Shown here piece after piece: positions 33,177 through 41,281 of a stretch of 41,281 bases of DNA (position 1 is its first letter; every line of letters begins with the position of its first letter). The DNA is from an uncultured Clostridia bacterium. Its GTDB lineage: Bacteria; Bacillota; Clostridia; Christensenellales; Borkfalkiaceae. The stretch lies in assembly GCA_946055105.1 (NCBI GenBank), contig CAMGEK010000004.1, positions 1 to 41,281 on the forward strand. The letters run 5' to 3'. The notes below the pieces were generated by a model. It was not told the DNA's origin. It did not search any database and saw only the letters and a program-made list of their open reading frames with translations. A program made the position numbers and the translations under genes.

Positions 33177-34235
33177 ATGGACAGTACCTCGATCGGTCTG
33201 TTGATTGCGCTCGTCGTGTTGGTCATAACGTCGGGATTTTTCTCGGCGACGGAGACGGCATATACGAGTTTCAGTACGGTGAGAATGAGGCGTTACGCGG
33301 CGAAGAGAGCGACTGCGCGTCTTGCGCTGAAAATGAGCGAAAACTTTAACAACGTGCTCACGACGCTGCTCATCGGAAACAATATCGTGAATATTACGGC
33401 GGCGTCCATCGCCACCGTTTTGTTTACGCGGCTTGTCGGCGATTTCGGCGTTACGCTATCTACGATCGTTCTGACGGTCGCAGTTCTTATTTTCGGGGAG
33501 ATCACGCCCAAGACGCTCGCAAAGGAATCGCCCGAAAAATTCGCCTGTTTCGCGGCATATCCGCTCTTTGTCTGTTCGCTCGTCTTTACGCCGCTCAATC
33601 TCGTATTCGGCGCGTGGAAAAAACTGCTGTTTCTGGTGTTCGGACTGAACAAGAAGAAACCCAAATATACGGAGGAAGAGTTCAAAATGCTCGTCTCCGA
33701 CGTCAAGGACGACGGGATTCTCAACGCCACGGAGCACGAGCTCATCACAAAGACGTTGCGGTACGACGAACTGCACGTCGGTTCGTGCATGATCCCGCTC
33801 GACCGCGTGGTGGCGGTGGACGTTCGTGCCAATCCGCGCGCGGTGTACCGTCTGTTCCGCGAAACGAATTTTTCGCGGATTCCCGTCTATAAGGGCAGTC
33901 GGAGCAACGTGGTCGGCGTTCTGTACCGCGCCGATTTTTACGAGAACATGCTCGCGGGCAGGGATAGTTTTTCTAATATTCTGCGCCCCGTGTCCTGGAC
34001 TACGGCGGACGAAAAGATTTCCGATCAATTAAAGACGATGCAGGCGCTGCGCGAGCAGATGGCGATCGTCGGCAACGAGGGCAACGCGCTCGGTCTGATC
34101 ACGCGCGAAGACATCATCGAGGAACTGCTCGGCGACGTGGACGACAAATACGATCTCACGCCGGACACCGAACCGATCACTCCGTTCATACCCGAACCGG
34201 AAAAACCCGAGAACGTAGACGAAACGGAGGAATAA
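33177..34235 (+). CDS. CNNM/DUF21 membrane protein with CBS pair (HlyC/CorC-like)
   Basis: 352 residues from the ATG at 33177; AAGGAG is 14 nt upstream, slightly far. An N-terminal DUF21 membrane domain with the ATETAYTS signature and NNIVNITAAS, then EITPKTLAKESPE, is followed by a CBS pair (MIPLDRVVAVDV, FSRIPVYKGSRSNVVGVL, LGLITREDIIEELLGDVDD). Members move or sense Mg2+ or related cations. The usual CorC_HlyC C-terminal domain is missing; the protein ends with an acidic Pro-rich tail. A terminator follows. Confidence 0.92.
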   Translation: MDSTSIGLLIALVVLVITSGFFSATETAYTSFSTVRMRRYAAKRATARLALKMSENFNNVLTTLLIGNNIVNITAASIATVLFTRLVGDFGVTLSTIVLTVAVLIFGEITPKTLAKESPEKFACFAAYPLFVCSLVFTPLNLVFGAWKKLLFLVFGLNKKKPKYTEEEFKMLVSDVKDDGILNATEHELITKTLRYDELHVGSCMIPLDRVVAVDVRANPRAVYRLFRETNFSRIPVYKGSRSNVVGVLYRADFYENMLAGRDSFSNILRPVSWTTADEKISDQLKTMQALREQMAIVGNEGNALGLITREDIIEELLGDVDDKYDLTPDTEPITPFIPEPEKPENVDETEE

Positions 34236-34240
34236 ACGCG

Positions 34241-34265
34241 GCGGCGGTTGCGCCGCTTTTGTTTT
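34241..34265 (+). terminator. Terminator after the CNNM gene
   Basis: GCGGCG GTTG CGCCGC followed by TTTTGTTTT. Confidence 0.85.
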
Positions 34266-34325
34266 GGAAAACGTTACGCCGCAACGCGATTCACTGAGCG
34301 TTGCGGAAGAGACTTGGAGAAAACG

Positions 34326-35450
34326 ATGAAACTACTCGTTCCTGCGGCGACGGGGCTCGAAGCTTCCGTCAAACGGCAATTAAAAAATCTGGGCTACGGA
34401 GACCGTCCCGCCGTCAACGGCAGGATTTCGCTCGAAGGCGATTGGGAGGACGTCGCCCGCCTGAACGTATTTCTGCGTTCGGGCGAACGCGTTCTGCTTT
34501 CGCTCGGAGCGTTCCCCGCGCGCACGTTCGACGAACTGTACGAGGGCGTGTACGCGTTGCCGTGGGAAGAATTTCTGACGCCGCATGCGAAAATTCTGCT
34601 CGACGGGAAGTGCGTCAAGAGCGCGTTGATGGCGGTCAAGGCGGCGGGCGGCGTTACGAAAAAGGCGATTCTGAACCGTCTCGGGGACCGTTCGGGCGCG
34701 CGGAGCTTCGACGAACGCGGCGAACGCGCGATCGTCGGCGTGTCGCTCTTTGAGGACGTCGCGACGGTCACGCTCGATACGTCGGGAGACGGATTGCACA
34801 AGCGCGGATACCGCGTTCTGACCTACGACGCGCCGTTGCGGGAGACGGTCGCCGCCGCGCTGGCGGAGAGTTCCTTCTATCGCGCGGAGAAACCGTTTGC
34901 CGACGTGTTCTGCGGAAGCGGCACGATCGCGATCGAAGCGGCGATGATCGCGCTGAATCTCGCGCCCGGTCTCTCCCGCGGTTTTGATTTTACCGCGTGG
35001 AAATGCGCGCCGAAGGCGGCGCTCGATCATGCGCGAGAAGAGGCGCGCGCCGTCCGCGCTTGCGGAAAGACGCCGCGGATCTTTGCCTGCGACGTGTCGC
35101 CGCGCGCGGTGGAGATCGCGCAATTTCACGCAAAGCGGGCGGGCGTGTCCGAGGGAATCGAATTTCGGTGCGCGGATATGCGGCGGTTTACGAGTACGGA
35201 ACGATACGGCGTCATCGTGTCGAACCCGCCCTACGGGGAACGGCTCAAAGCCGATCTTTTCGAGCTTTATCGGGATTTTTCGCGCATGTTCCGAAGACTC
35301 CCCGATTGGAGTTGTTATTTTCTCACTTCGTACGGGGGAGCGGAGCGCGCGTTCGGGCGGAAAGCGGATAAAAAACGCCGCGTCTATAACGCCGGTCTCG
35401 AATGTACGTTCTATCGCTATTCGGGCGAAAAGCCGCCGCGCGGCGAGTGA
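34326..35450 (+). CDS. THUMP-domain class I SAM-dependent RNA methyltransferase (RlmL/YpsC-like)
   Basis: 374 residues from the ATG at 34326 (GGAG 8 nt upstream). An N-terminal THUMP RNA-binding domain is followed by a Rossmann methyltransferase domain with FADVFCGSGTIAIEAAMIA for SAM and IVSNPPYGERL, the NPPY active site of N2-guanine or N6-adenine methylases. Related enzymes methylate 23S rRNA. It matches the single-domain YpsC form, without the second methylase domain of enterobacterial RlmL. The target base cannot be read from the sequence. Confidence 0.92.
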   Translation: MKLLVPAATGLEASVKRQLKNLGYGDRPAVNGRISLEGDWEDVARLNVFLRSGERVLLSLGAFPARTFDELYEGVYALPWEEFLTPHAKILLDGKCVKSALMAVKAAGGVTKKAILNRLGDRSGARSFDERGERAIVGVSLFEDVATVTLDTSGDGLHKRGYRVLTYDAPLRETVAAALAESSFYRAEKPFADVFCGSGTIAIEAAMIALNLAPGLSRGFDFTAWKCAPKAALDHAREEARAVRACGKTPRIFACDVSPRAVEIAQFHAKRAGVSEGIEFRCADMRRFTSTERYGVIVSNPPYGERLKADLFELYRDFSRMFRRLPDWSCYFLTSYGGAERAFGRKADKKRRVYNAGLECTFYRYSGEKPPRGE

Positions 35451-35487
35451 TATTGTTGTGAAAATTGCAAAAAAAGCCGTTCAGGAA

Positions 35488-35517
35488 TTGACACCGAAAA
35501 AGAATGAAGTGTATAAT
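35488..35517 (+). promoter_or_regulatory. Sigma-A promoter of the marR-ABC operon
   Basis: TTGACA, 18-nt spacer and TATAAT. Confidence 0.88.
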
Positions 35518-35518
35518 A

Positions 35519-35536
35519 TTGTAAAGCAACGTACAA
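35519..35536 (+). promoter_or_regulatory. Candidate MarR operator
   Basis: TTGTA, 8 nt, TACAA: an 18-bp palindrome starting just after the -10 box and covering the predicted transcription start, the size and place usual for MarR autoregulation. Confidence 0.5.
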
Positions 35537-35550
35537 ACGGAGGAGCCGTC

Positions 35551-36018
35551 ATGGAAATCAACGAATACCTGATCACCCTGATTCGCGTGATCAAAGACAT
35601 GGAGAGCCTGGATTTCTTTATGGGAGACGCAAAACTGAGCCAGACGGAATTCCGACTGCTCCGCGAGATTATCATAGAGGGCGAACAGGGCGGGAAAGTG
35701 ATCTCTTCGGAGCTTGCGCGTCGCTTGGGCATTACCCGTTCCGCAATATCGCAGATCGTTACGAAAATGGAGAAGCGCGGAATTTTGAAGCGGGAACTTT
35801 CCCCGACCGATAAAAAAATTGCTTATATCCGTCTTTCGGATGCGGCGTACGGCGTGTTTGAAGAGCAGTGCGCGCGTGCGAACGCGGTGATGGAGCGGGT
35901 GACGGAGATCCTCGGCGAAGAAAAACTCCGTTCGCTCATCGCGGCTTACGACGAGTTTGCGTCCGTTCTCAACCGGGTAGCGCAGGGAGCGGACGGAACG
36001 AACGGAAAGGGAGACTGA
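35551..36018 (+). CDS. MarR family transcriptional regulator
   Basis: 155 residues from the ATG at 35551 (GGAGG 6 nt upstream); the ORF track adds an upstream part from the methyltransferase region. A winged helix-turn-helix is seen: LSQTEFRLLREIIIE, ISSELARRLGITRSAISQIV and the wing GILKRELSPTDKKIAYIRLS. The outer helices form the dimer interface. It lies 3 nt before the ABC gene, so it most likely represses that transporter and itself until a drug or other ligand binds. Confidence 0.93.
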   Translation: MEINEYLITLIRVIKDMESLDFFMGDAKLSQTEFRLLREIIIEGEQGGKVISSELARRLGITRSAISQIVTKMEKRGILKRELSPTDKKIAYIRLSDAAYGVFEEQCARANAVMERVTEILGEEKLRSLIAAYDEFASVLNRVAQGADGTNGKGD

Positions 36019-36021
36019 ACC

Positions 36022-38739
36022 ATGTTGCGTTTATCGAAGATCAAAAAAGATTATCGCGTCGCCGACAGCACCGTGCACGCGTTGAAGGGGATCGACCTCG
36101 AATTCCGCAGGAACGAATTCGTCTGTATCCTCGGACAGTCGGGCTGCGGAAAGACGACGTTGCTCAACATCATCGGCGGACTCGATCAATATACGTCGGG
36201 AGATCTGATCATCGACGGAAAATCGACCAAAGCGTTCACCGATCGGGATTGGGACGTTTACAGAAACCACAGAATTGGTTTTATTTTTCAGTCGTATAAT
36301 CTGATTCCGCACCAGACGGTGCTCGGGAACGTGGAGATCGCTCTGACGATCGCGGGGATCGGAAAGGCGGAGCGGCGGGAGCGCGCGAAAAAAGCGCTCG
36401 AACGCGTCGGATTGCAAGATCATCTGAACAAGCGTCCCAACCAGCTCTCGGGCGGACAGATGCAGCGCGTCGCGATCGCGCGGGCGCTCGTCAACAATCC
36501 GTCCATTCTGCTTGCGGACGAGCCGACGGGCGCGCTCGATTCGGCGACGAGCGTACAGATCATGGATCTTATTCGCGAGATCGCGGGCGAGCGGCTCGTC
36601 ATCATGGTCACACACAATCCCGAGCTGGCGGAGCAATACGCGTCGCGGATCGTACGTCTGAAAGACGGGCAGGTGGAGTCCGATTCCAACCCTTACGACG
36701 GTACGGAAGAGCGTCTGCGCAAGCGGGAGGCGGTGGAAAAACGCCGCGAAGAGTGGAAACAGAATCCCGAACTGAGAAAGTCGGCGAAGAAAAAATTCAA
36801 AGCGAACAGAAAAAAGTCTCAGAAGGCGAGCATGGGGTTCTTCACGGCGCTCGCGTTGAGCGCGCGCAATCTGCTCACCAAAAAGGGGCGGACGATCGTG
36901 ACTTCCGTCGCGGGCAGTATCGGAATCATCAGCGTCTGTCTCGTTCTGGCGCTCTCAAACGGCTTCCATAATTACATTATCCGCACCGAGGAGGATATGC
37001 TCTCCTTTTATCCCGTGGAGATCACGGAGAACGCGTTCGACATGACCTCCATTCTTGCGGGAATGCAGTCGAAAGACGAGATGCCCGACCTCGAACAGAT
37101 CGGCGATAAGGTGTACGTCAATTCCTTTCTGACGGGAATCGCGCAGGGCATGACCGTGACGAACGATATTACGAAGGGATACGTGGACTATATCGAAGCG
37201 ACCGATTCCAAACTTTATAACGCGATTCAATACGACTACGGGACGGTGCTGACGGATAATCTTGCGACGAGCGTGGTGGTCGGCGAATCGAGCGACAATA
37301 CGGAAACCAAGTACATGTCGCTTTCCAATCTCAAACAATTCTATATCAACGAACTGACGCAGAAGGCTTCGGAATACGGGCAGCTCGCGTACATGGTCGA
37401 CTATCTCGGCGGCGTCGTACATAGGATGCCCGACACCTCGGACGTTTCCGACGCGGCGTTCGGAGACTATATCTTATCGCAGTACGACGTGATCGCGGGA
37501 GAGTTCCCGAAAGCGGAGAACGAAGCGGTGCTGGTGGTCGGCGGCAATAACGACGTGACCGATCTTACGCTCGCGCAGCTCGGTTTTATCAGCGAACCCG
37601 ACTTCCTGTCCCTGTTCTCGCTTGGAGAGAACGCGGAGGAGGGTTCGGAACAAGAATATATGAGAGTCGAATTTCAGGAGATTCTCGACAAATCGTTCGT
37701 GCTCCTGTACAACGACGCGGTATATCGGCGAACGGACGGAACGACGGGGTACGCGTTTGACTATCAGGGGACGTTCGACGATCTGAATTTTTCCGAATCC
37801 GACGGCGTTCATGTGAAAGTAAGCGGCATTCTCCGGTTGAAAGACGGGCTTACCTACGGCTGTCTGAAATCGGGGCTCAATCTTACGGAAGCGCTCGTGG
37901 ACGATTATATCGAACAAAACATGAAGTCTGAACTCGTGCGTTGGATGAACGACGACGCGAACAAACTCAATTTAGGGGGAAAGTATTCCTTCTACCGTTC
38001 CCCCGCGGAACGTCTCAACGAATATTATCAGAGCGGAAAGACGATTATCGACAATCTCGATCAAGAGATTAAGGATCAGCTGCCGACTTTTCTTCGCACT
38101 CTGTTGGAAAACTCCTATATCGCGATTTACGAGAATCAGCAGACGCAGGCGCTCCGTTCGGTCGGCGGTTCGCACGAGGTCGCCGGGATCTTTATTTACG
38201 CAAAAGATTTCGATACGAAGGACGCGTTGCTGGCGCGGCTGGACGCCTGGAACAATGATCATGAGGAGGGCGAACAGATCACCTATACGGATCGGGTGGG
38301 ACTGCTGATGAGCATCATGCAGACGATGCTCGACGCGATTACCTACGTTCTCGTCGCGTTTACGGCGATTTCGCTCGTCGTTTCGTCCGTCATGATCGGG
38401 ATTATCACTTACGTCTCGGTGGTGGAACGCGTCAAGGAGATCGGCGTATTGCGATCGTTGGGCGCGCGGAAACGGGATATTAAGAATCTGTTCAATGCGG
38501 AGACGTTCATCATCGGCTTGTCAGCGGGCGTATTCGGCGTGATCGTCACCTACCTTCTTTCGATCGCCGTCAACGCGATCCTGTACGCGCTGGTGGGGAT
38601 CGCGAACATCGCCGCGCTTCCCGTCGTAACGGCAGTCGTCATGATTTGCGTCAGCGTCGGTCTGACGCTCATATCGGGCTTGATTCCCGCGTCGGCGGCG
38701 GCGAAGAAGGATCCCGTGATCGCGCTCAGAACGGAATAA
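36022..38739 (+). CDS. MacB-like ABC transporter, ATPase and permease in one chain
   Basis: 905 residues. The ATPase domain (about 1-225) has Walker [10 protein letters not shown] at 38-46, signature LSGGQMQR and Walker [14 protein letters not shown] basic helical linker (about 230-275, rich in Lys) leads to a first membrane helix ([20 protein letters not shown]), a large extracytoplasmic part of about 450 residues and three C-terminal helices with the FtsX-type [21 protein letters not shown]. This is the type VII (mechanotransmission) layout. Such Firmicutes proteins export or sense peptides and antibiotics. The MarR gene upstream points to an inducible efflux or resistance role; the substrate is unknown. 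Confidence 0.93.
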   Translation: MLRLSKIKKDYRVADSTVHALKGIDLEFRRNEFVCILGQSGCGKTTLLNIIGGLDQYTSGDLIIDGKSTKAFTDRDWDVYRNHRIGFIFQSYNLIPHQTVLGNVEIALTIAGIGKAERRERAKKALERVGLQDHLNKRPNQLSGGQMQRVAIARALVNNPSILLADEPTGALDSATSVQIMDLIREIAGERLVIMVTHNPELAEQYASRIVRLKDGQVESDSNPYDGTEERLRKREAVEKRREEWKQNPELRKSAKKKFKANRKKSQKASMGFFTALALSARNLLTKKGRTIVTSVAGSIGIISVCLVLALSNGFHNYIIRTEEDMLSFYPVEITENAFDMTSILAGMQSKDEMPDLEQIGDKVYVNSFLTGIAQGMTVTNDITKGYVDYIEATDSKLYNAIQYDYGTVLTDNLATSVVVGESSDNTETKYMSLSNLKQFYINELTQKASEYGQLAYMVDYLGGVVHRMPDTSDVSDAAFGDYILSQYDVIAGEFPKAENEAVLVVGGNNDVTDLTLAQLGFISEPDFLSLFSLGENAEEGSEQEYMRVEFQEILDKSFVLLYNDAVYRRTDGTTGYAFDYQGTFDDLNFSESDGVHVKVSGILRLKDGLTYGCLKSGLNLTEALVDDYIEQNMKSELVRWMNDDANKLNLGGKYSFYRSPAERLNEYYQSGKTIIDNLDQEIKDQLPTFLRTLLENSYIAIYENQQTQALRSVGGSHEVAGIFIYAKDFDTKDALLARLDAWNNDHEEGEQITYTDRVGLLMSIMQTMLDAITYVLVAFTAISLVVSSVMIGIITYVSVVERVKEIGVLRSLGARKRDIKNLFNAETFIIGLSAGVFGVIVTYLLSIAVNAILYALVGIANIAALPVVTAVVMICVSVGLTLISGLIPASAAAKKDPVIALRTE

Positions 38740-38793
38740 AAGGCGGGAAAGCGGGCATAATAGAGAAAACGACGTTACGAGGAGTTGATTCTT

Positions 38794-38871
38794 ATGGCGA
38801 AGAAACAGAAGGTACCGCGCCTCTCGGACGAAGAGTACGAGGCGTACGTCAGATCTCTGATCGGAAAGTAA
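38794..38871 (+). CDS. 25-residue conserved-looking small protein
   Basis: Too short for the ORF track. GAGGAG lies 9 nt before the ATG; the peptide begins MAKKQKVPRLSDEEYEAYV and ends at a TAA that overlaps the base of a 15-bp terminator. It is basic at the start and acidic in the middle, with no membrane helix. It follows the ABC transporter gene by 54 nt and is probably the last gene of that transcript. The function is unknown. Confidence 0.6.
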   Translation: MAKKQKVPRLSDEEYEAYVRSLIGK

Positions 38872-38905
38872 AAAAGAGCGGAACGGATTACGTTCCGCTC
38901 TTTTT
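38871..38905 (+). terminator. Terminator of the marR-ABC-small ORF transcript
   Basis: AAAAAGAGCGGAACG pairs perfectly with CGTTCCGCTCTTTTT (15 bp) around GATTA. Confidence 0.93.
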
Positions 38906-39095
38906 ATCCGCCGCGCGCCCGAACCGCAACCGCCCGAACCGCAATCGCGCGAATTCGGACAACTACAAACGGACGAGCCGCGATCGGACGAGGCGGCTGT
39001 CTCGGCGCGACGTTCGCTTCTTTTCCGAGCCGCAAACGATATGCGATATTTTTCTTTCTTTCGACAAAATCCGTGCGTTTTGTCATTCCGATTGG

Positions 39096-39104
39096 TGGTA
39101 TGAT
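39096..39104 (+). promoter_or_regulatory. Extended -10 promoter of minD
   Basis: TGgTATGAT, 36 nt before the ATG, without a well-placed -35 (a TTGTCA lies only 13 nt upstream). Confidence 0.5.
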
Positions 39105-39140
39105 GATACAAAAAGCCGTTCAGGCGGAGGGAAAGGGCTC

Positions 39141-39908
39141 ATGGCAAGAAAAATCGTCGTCACTTCGGGGAAGGGCGGCGTCGGAAAAACAACGGTTACC
39201 GCAAATCTCGGCGTGCAACTTGCCAAAAAGGGATTGCGGGTGATCGTCTGCGATCTGGATTTCGGATTGAATAATATCGACGTCGTGCTCGGACTCGAAA
39301 ATCGCGCGCTGTACGACGTCGTGGACGCGATCGAGGGCAGGTGTCGTCCCAAGCAGGCGTTGGTTCGGCATCCGCTTTATCCGACGCTCTATTCGCTTAC
39401 CAGCAATCATCTGGCAGACCGGTACGTTTCGCCGCAGGCGATCCGTCTCGTGCTCGATTCCCTCGCGCCGCAGTACGATTATATCCTCATCGATTCTCCC
39501 GCGGGAATCGAAGAAGGCTTTCATCGCGCCGTGGCGGCGGCGGACGAAGCGTTGCTCGTGACGACGCCGCATATTTCCGCCATGCGGGACGCGGACAGAG
39601 TGGTCGGCATGTTGAGAAGTTATCGGCTGGAACAGACGGGATTGGTGGTCAATCAGGTGAGGGGGGATATGCTCAAACGCGGCGAAGTTCTCTCTCCCGA
39701 AGAAATTTCCGAGACGTTGCGGATTCCGCTCGTCGCGGTCATTCCGGAGGAGGATCGGATTTTTTTGGATAATATCTCCGAGAAGTCGCGGGCGTTTCGG
39801 CTGTTGGCGAGCGTATGCGCGGGCGGAAAAGTGAAAATCGTCGACGCGCAAAAGGGGTACGGAGGACTGTTCGGAGCGATCAGAAGGGGGTTGAAACGAA
39901 ATTTATGA
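39141..39908 (+). CDS. minD: Septum-site-determining ATPase MinD
   Basis: 255 residues from the ATG at 39141 (GGAGG about 11 nt upstream); the longer ORF-track version covers the intergenic region. The deviant Walker A GKGGVGKTT is at residues 10-18, followed by CDLDFGLNNIDVVLG and LIDSPAGIE. The C-terminal amphipathic helix (YGGLFGAIRRGLKRNL) is the membrane-targeting sequence. MinD recruits MinC to block division near the poles. minC, which usually stands before minD, is not in the window. Confidence 0.95.
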   Translation: MARKIVVTSGKGGVGKTTVTANLGVQLAKKGLRVIVCDLDFGLNNIDVVLGLENRALYDVVDAIEGRCRPKQALVRHPLYPTLYSLTSNHLADRYVSPQAIRLVLDSLAPQYDYILIDSPAGIEEGFHRAVAAADEALLVTTPHISAMRDADRVVGMLRSYRLEQTGLVVNQVRGDMLKRGEVLSPEEISETLRIPLVAVIPEEDRIFLDNISEKSRAFRLLASVCAGGKVKIVDAQKGYGGLFGAIRRGLKRNL

Positions 39909-40141
39909 AGCGGGAACGGGGCGCGGATCTGGCGCGATTGGAGCGCATGCTCGAAGCGGACAAGGAGGACATGAACGACGCGTGCCGTCGGGCGGCGGCT
40001 CGGGATTTGGAACGCGTGGCGGAGGAGTATTTCGAGCGGGAAGGCGCGGCTTCTCTTACGACGGAGCGGGACGGAAAGGGTTTGAAAGTGACGTTTTCTT
40101 TCCGCGCCGTGCGCGTGAAAAATTTCACTTCGCTGAAATAG
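39905..40141 (+). CDS. minE: MinE-like topological specificity factor, divergent
   Basis: 78 residues, starting in an ATGA overlap with minD. ARLERMLEADKEDM followed by a helix LERVAEEYFEREGAAS and strands LTTERDGKGLKVTFSFRAV matches the MinE order: MinD-binding region, the helix that usually reads ILKVISKY, then the dimer strands. The usual N-terminal membrane-targeting segment (MLNFF-like) is missing. Position right after minD is the usual place of minE. Similarity is partial, so the name is likely but not certain. Confidence 0.7.
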   Translation: MKRERGADLARLERMLEADKEDMNDACRRAAARDLERVAEEYFEREGAASLTTERDGKGLKVTFSFRAVRVKNFTSLK

Positions 40142-40150
40142 GCGTTGCGC

Positions 40151-40179
40151 TTGACAAACGGGATTCCTTCGGTTATAAT
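40151..40179 (+). promoter_or_regulatory. Consensus sigma-A promoter of the second degV gene
   Basis: TTGACA, 17-nt spacer, TATAAT: perfect consensus. Confidence 0.95.
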
Positions 40180-40251
40180 AATATCGTATCGTGGCAAAGG
40201 GAGAGTGTGTCCGATCGTTTTCTGGGAAATTTAAGCGGGACGGTAGTTATT

Positions 40252-41124
40252 ATGGGAAGACAATTTGCACTCTTAACGGATTCTTCTTCCGATCTGACGG
40301 AAGAGTATCTGACCGATCACGATCTTTTGTGCGTGAATCTCGGATTTATGATGAACGGAACGACCTACGAAGGCGAGGACGGCGCGAAAATGGACGTTCG
40401 CGATTTCTATGCGTCGTTGCGCGGGGGCTCGATGCCGACGACCTTTCAGGTGACGCCCGAACAGGCGAAAGCGCATATCGAACCGATCGTGAGCGCCGGG
40501 AGAGACGTCCTTGCGGTCGTCTTTTCGTCGGGACTGTCCGGTACGGCGAACAGTTTCGTAATGGCGGCAAAGGAGCTTTCGGAGAAATATCCCGAACGGA
40601 AAATCTTCGTCGTAGATTCGCTGTGCGCATCGCTCGGCGAGGGGTTGCTCGTCGATTACGTCGTTAAAAAGGCGGATAGCGGCGCGACGATCGAGGAAAC
40701 GCGCGACTTCGCGGAAGCGTTGAAGTTACATATTTGTCATCAGTTTACGGTTGACAATCTGTTTCATCTGAAACGAGGGGGGAGAGTGTCGGCGACGACG
40801 GCGGTCGTCGGATCGATTCTGAAAATCAAACCGGTCATGCACGTAGACGACGCGGGGCATCTGATCGCGATCGGAAAAGTAATCGGCAGAAAGAAATCGA
40901 TCGCGGCGCTCGTGGAACAGATGGAACTGCTTGCCGATCTTTCCGACGACGATCCGATTTTTATCAGTCACGGAGATTGCATGGAAGACGTCGAATATCT
41001 GATTTCGTTGGTAAAAGCGAAATTCGGCGAGAGAAAATTTTACGTCAATTACGTGGGAAGCGTAATCGGAACTCATTCAGGTCCCGGAACGCTGGCGTTA
41101 TTCTTCCGCGGAAAACGGCGTTAA
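40252..41124 (+). CDS. DegV family fatty-acid-binding protein
   Basis: 290 residues from the ATG at 40252. The family begins QFALLTDSSSDLTEEY here and continues with VFSSGLSGTANSF, LKRGGRVSATTAVVG and YVGSVIGTHSGPGTLALFF. It likely binds a fatty acid, as for its paralogue at the start of the window. The ATG has no SD, whereas the in-frame GTG at 40207 follows AAAGGGAG and would add 15 residues (MSDRFLGNLSGTVVI); the shorter form fits the family better. It has its own consensus promoter, so it is expressed separately from minDE. Confidence 0.94.
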   Translation: MGRQFALLTDSSSDLTEEYLTDHDLLCVNLGFMMNGTTYEGEDGAKMDVRDFYASLRGGSMPTTFQVTPEQAKAHIEPIVSAGRDVLAVVFSSGLSGTANSFVMAAKELSEKYPERKIFVVDSLCASLGEGLLVDYVVKKADSGATIEETRDFAEALKLHICHQFTVDNLFHLKRGGRVSATTAVVGSILKIKPVMHVDDAGHLIAIGKVIGRKKSIAALVEQMELLADLSDDDPIFISHGDCMEDVEYLISLVKAKFGERKFYVNYVGSVIGTHSGPGTLALFFRGKRR

Positions 41125-41147
41125 GCGGAATCTTCCGTAAGGAAAGG

Positions 41148-41177
41148 CAAATTGCCGTCCGAAGCGGCGGCAATTTG
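41148..41177 (+). terminator. Hairpin after the second degV gene
   Basis: CAAATTGCCG and CGGCAATTTG pair perfectly (10 bp) around a 10-nt loop, and outer CTTCCG/CGGAAG may extend it. There is no long T-run, so it is a weak terminator candidate. Confidence 0.5.
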
Positions 41178-41204
41178 TTGCGGAAGGGGAAGAAAGATCA
41201 ATAA

Positions 41205-41281
41205 GGAGCGTTATCGAAGCGGTCACAACGAGGCGGTCTTGAAAACCGTTTGGGTGCAAGCCCACGGGGGTTCGAATCCCT
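41205..41281 (+). tRNA. tRNA-Ser (anticodon TGA), 3' end outside the window
   Basis: GGAGCGT acceptor start, D-arm TCG...CGA, anticodon loop in CGGTCTTGAAAACCG (TGA), a long variable arm TGGGTGCAAGCCCA and the T-loop GTTCGAATC. The class II variable arm and the anticodon identify serine. The 3' acceptor strand is cut off. Confidence 0.95.

Noticed and set aside
38904-39086. 60-residue minus-strand ORF before minD
   Set aside because: No ribosome site; the C-terminal part reads a degenerate 15-bp repeat.

Overview
The window looks like chromosomal DNA of an anaerobic, spore-forming member of the Clostridia (Firmicutes). The support is a complete six-subunit Rnf complex in clostridial order, a SpoVAC gene with a sigma-G-like promoter, a cobalamin riboswitch, strong AGGAGG-type ribosome sites, sigma-A promoters of the TTGACA/TATAAT type and many hairpin-plus-U terminators. 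The DNA is GC-rich with a strong bias for CG-containing codons, so most real genes carry long antisense shadow ORFs. Genus cannot be fixed from the sequence alone.

Layout. 1-2434: a DegV gene cut by the window edge, then a cobalamin riboswitch with terminator controlling a DUF4430 (transcobalamin-like) lipoprotein and an ECF S-component, probably a corrinoid uptake pair. 2439-6094: an operon proS - PHP phosphoesterase - asnS. 6158-10943: a nucleoside hydrolase, a GH43 glycosidase and a very large secreted beta-propeller/SH3-like protein. 11118-19898: a compact P22-like (podovirus-type) head module: sigma-like regulator, large terminase, small HTH protein, portal, scaffold, major capsid protein, connector, beta-propeller protein and one unknown. 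It has no visible integrase, repressor, lysis, replication or tail-fibre gene. An opposite-strand secreted SH3-like gene sits inside it. 20041-20496: solitary spoVAC. 20733-22034: an rfbB dehydratase and tRNA-Arg(CCT).

22455-25237: gdhA and the undecaprenyl-phosphate flippase popT (DUF368), followed by a 45-bp tandem repeat array. 25530-31535 (minus strand): a Gx-transporter gene and rnfCDGEAB, in which RnfG carries two FMN-binding motifs. Divergent from it is a thioredoxin-reductase-like flavoprotein that has lost the NADPH motif, resembling ferredoxin-dependent (FFTR-type) enzymes. 32775-35450: a Cys-rich small protein, a CNNM/CBS protein and a THUMP RNA methyltransferase. 35551-38905: a MarR regulator with a fused MacB-like ABC transporter and a 25-residue ORF missing from the ORF track. 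39141-40141: minD and a divergent minE-like gene. 40252-41281: a second DegV gene and the start of tRNA-Ser(TGA).

Most distinctive: the minimal capsid locus with its opposite-strand secreted genes; three minus-strand promoters whose -10 lies 6-9 nt from the ATG, which suggests leaderless mRNAs; the cobalamin-controlled DUF4430/S-component pair; and the possible ferredoxin-linked thioredoxin reductase beside Rnf.
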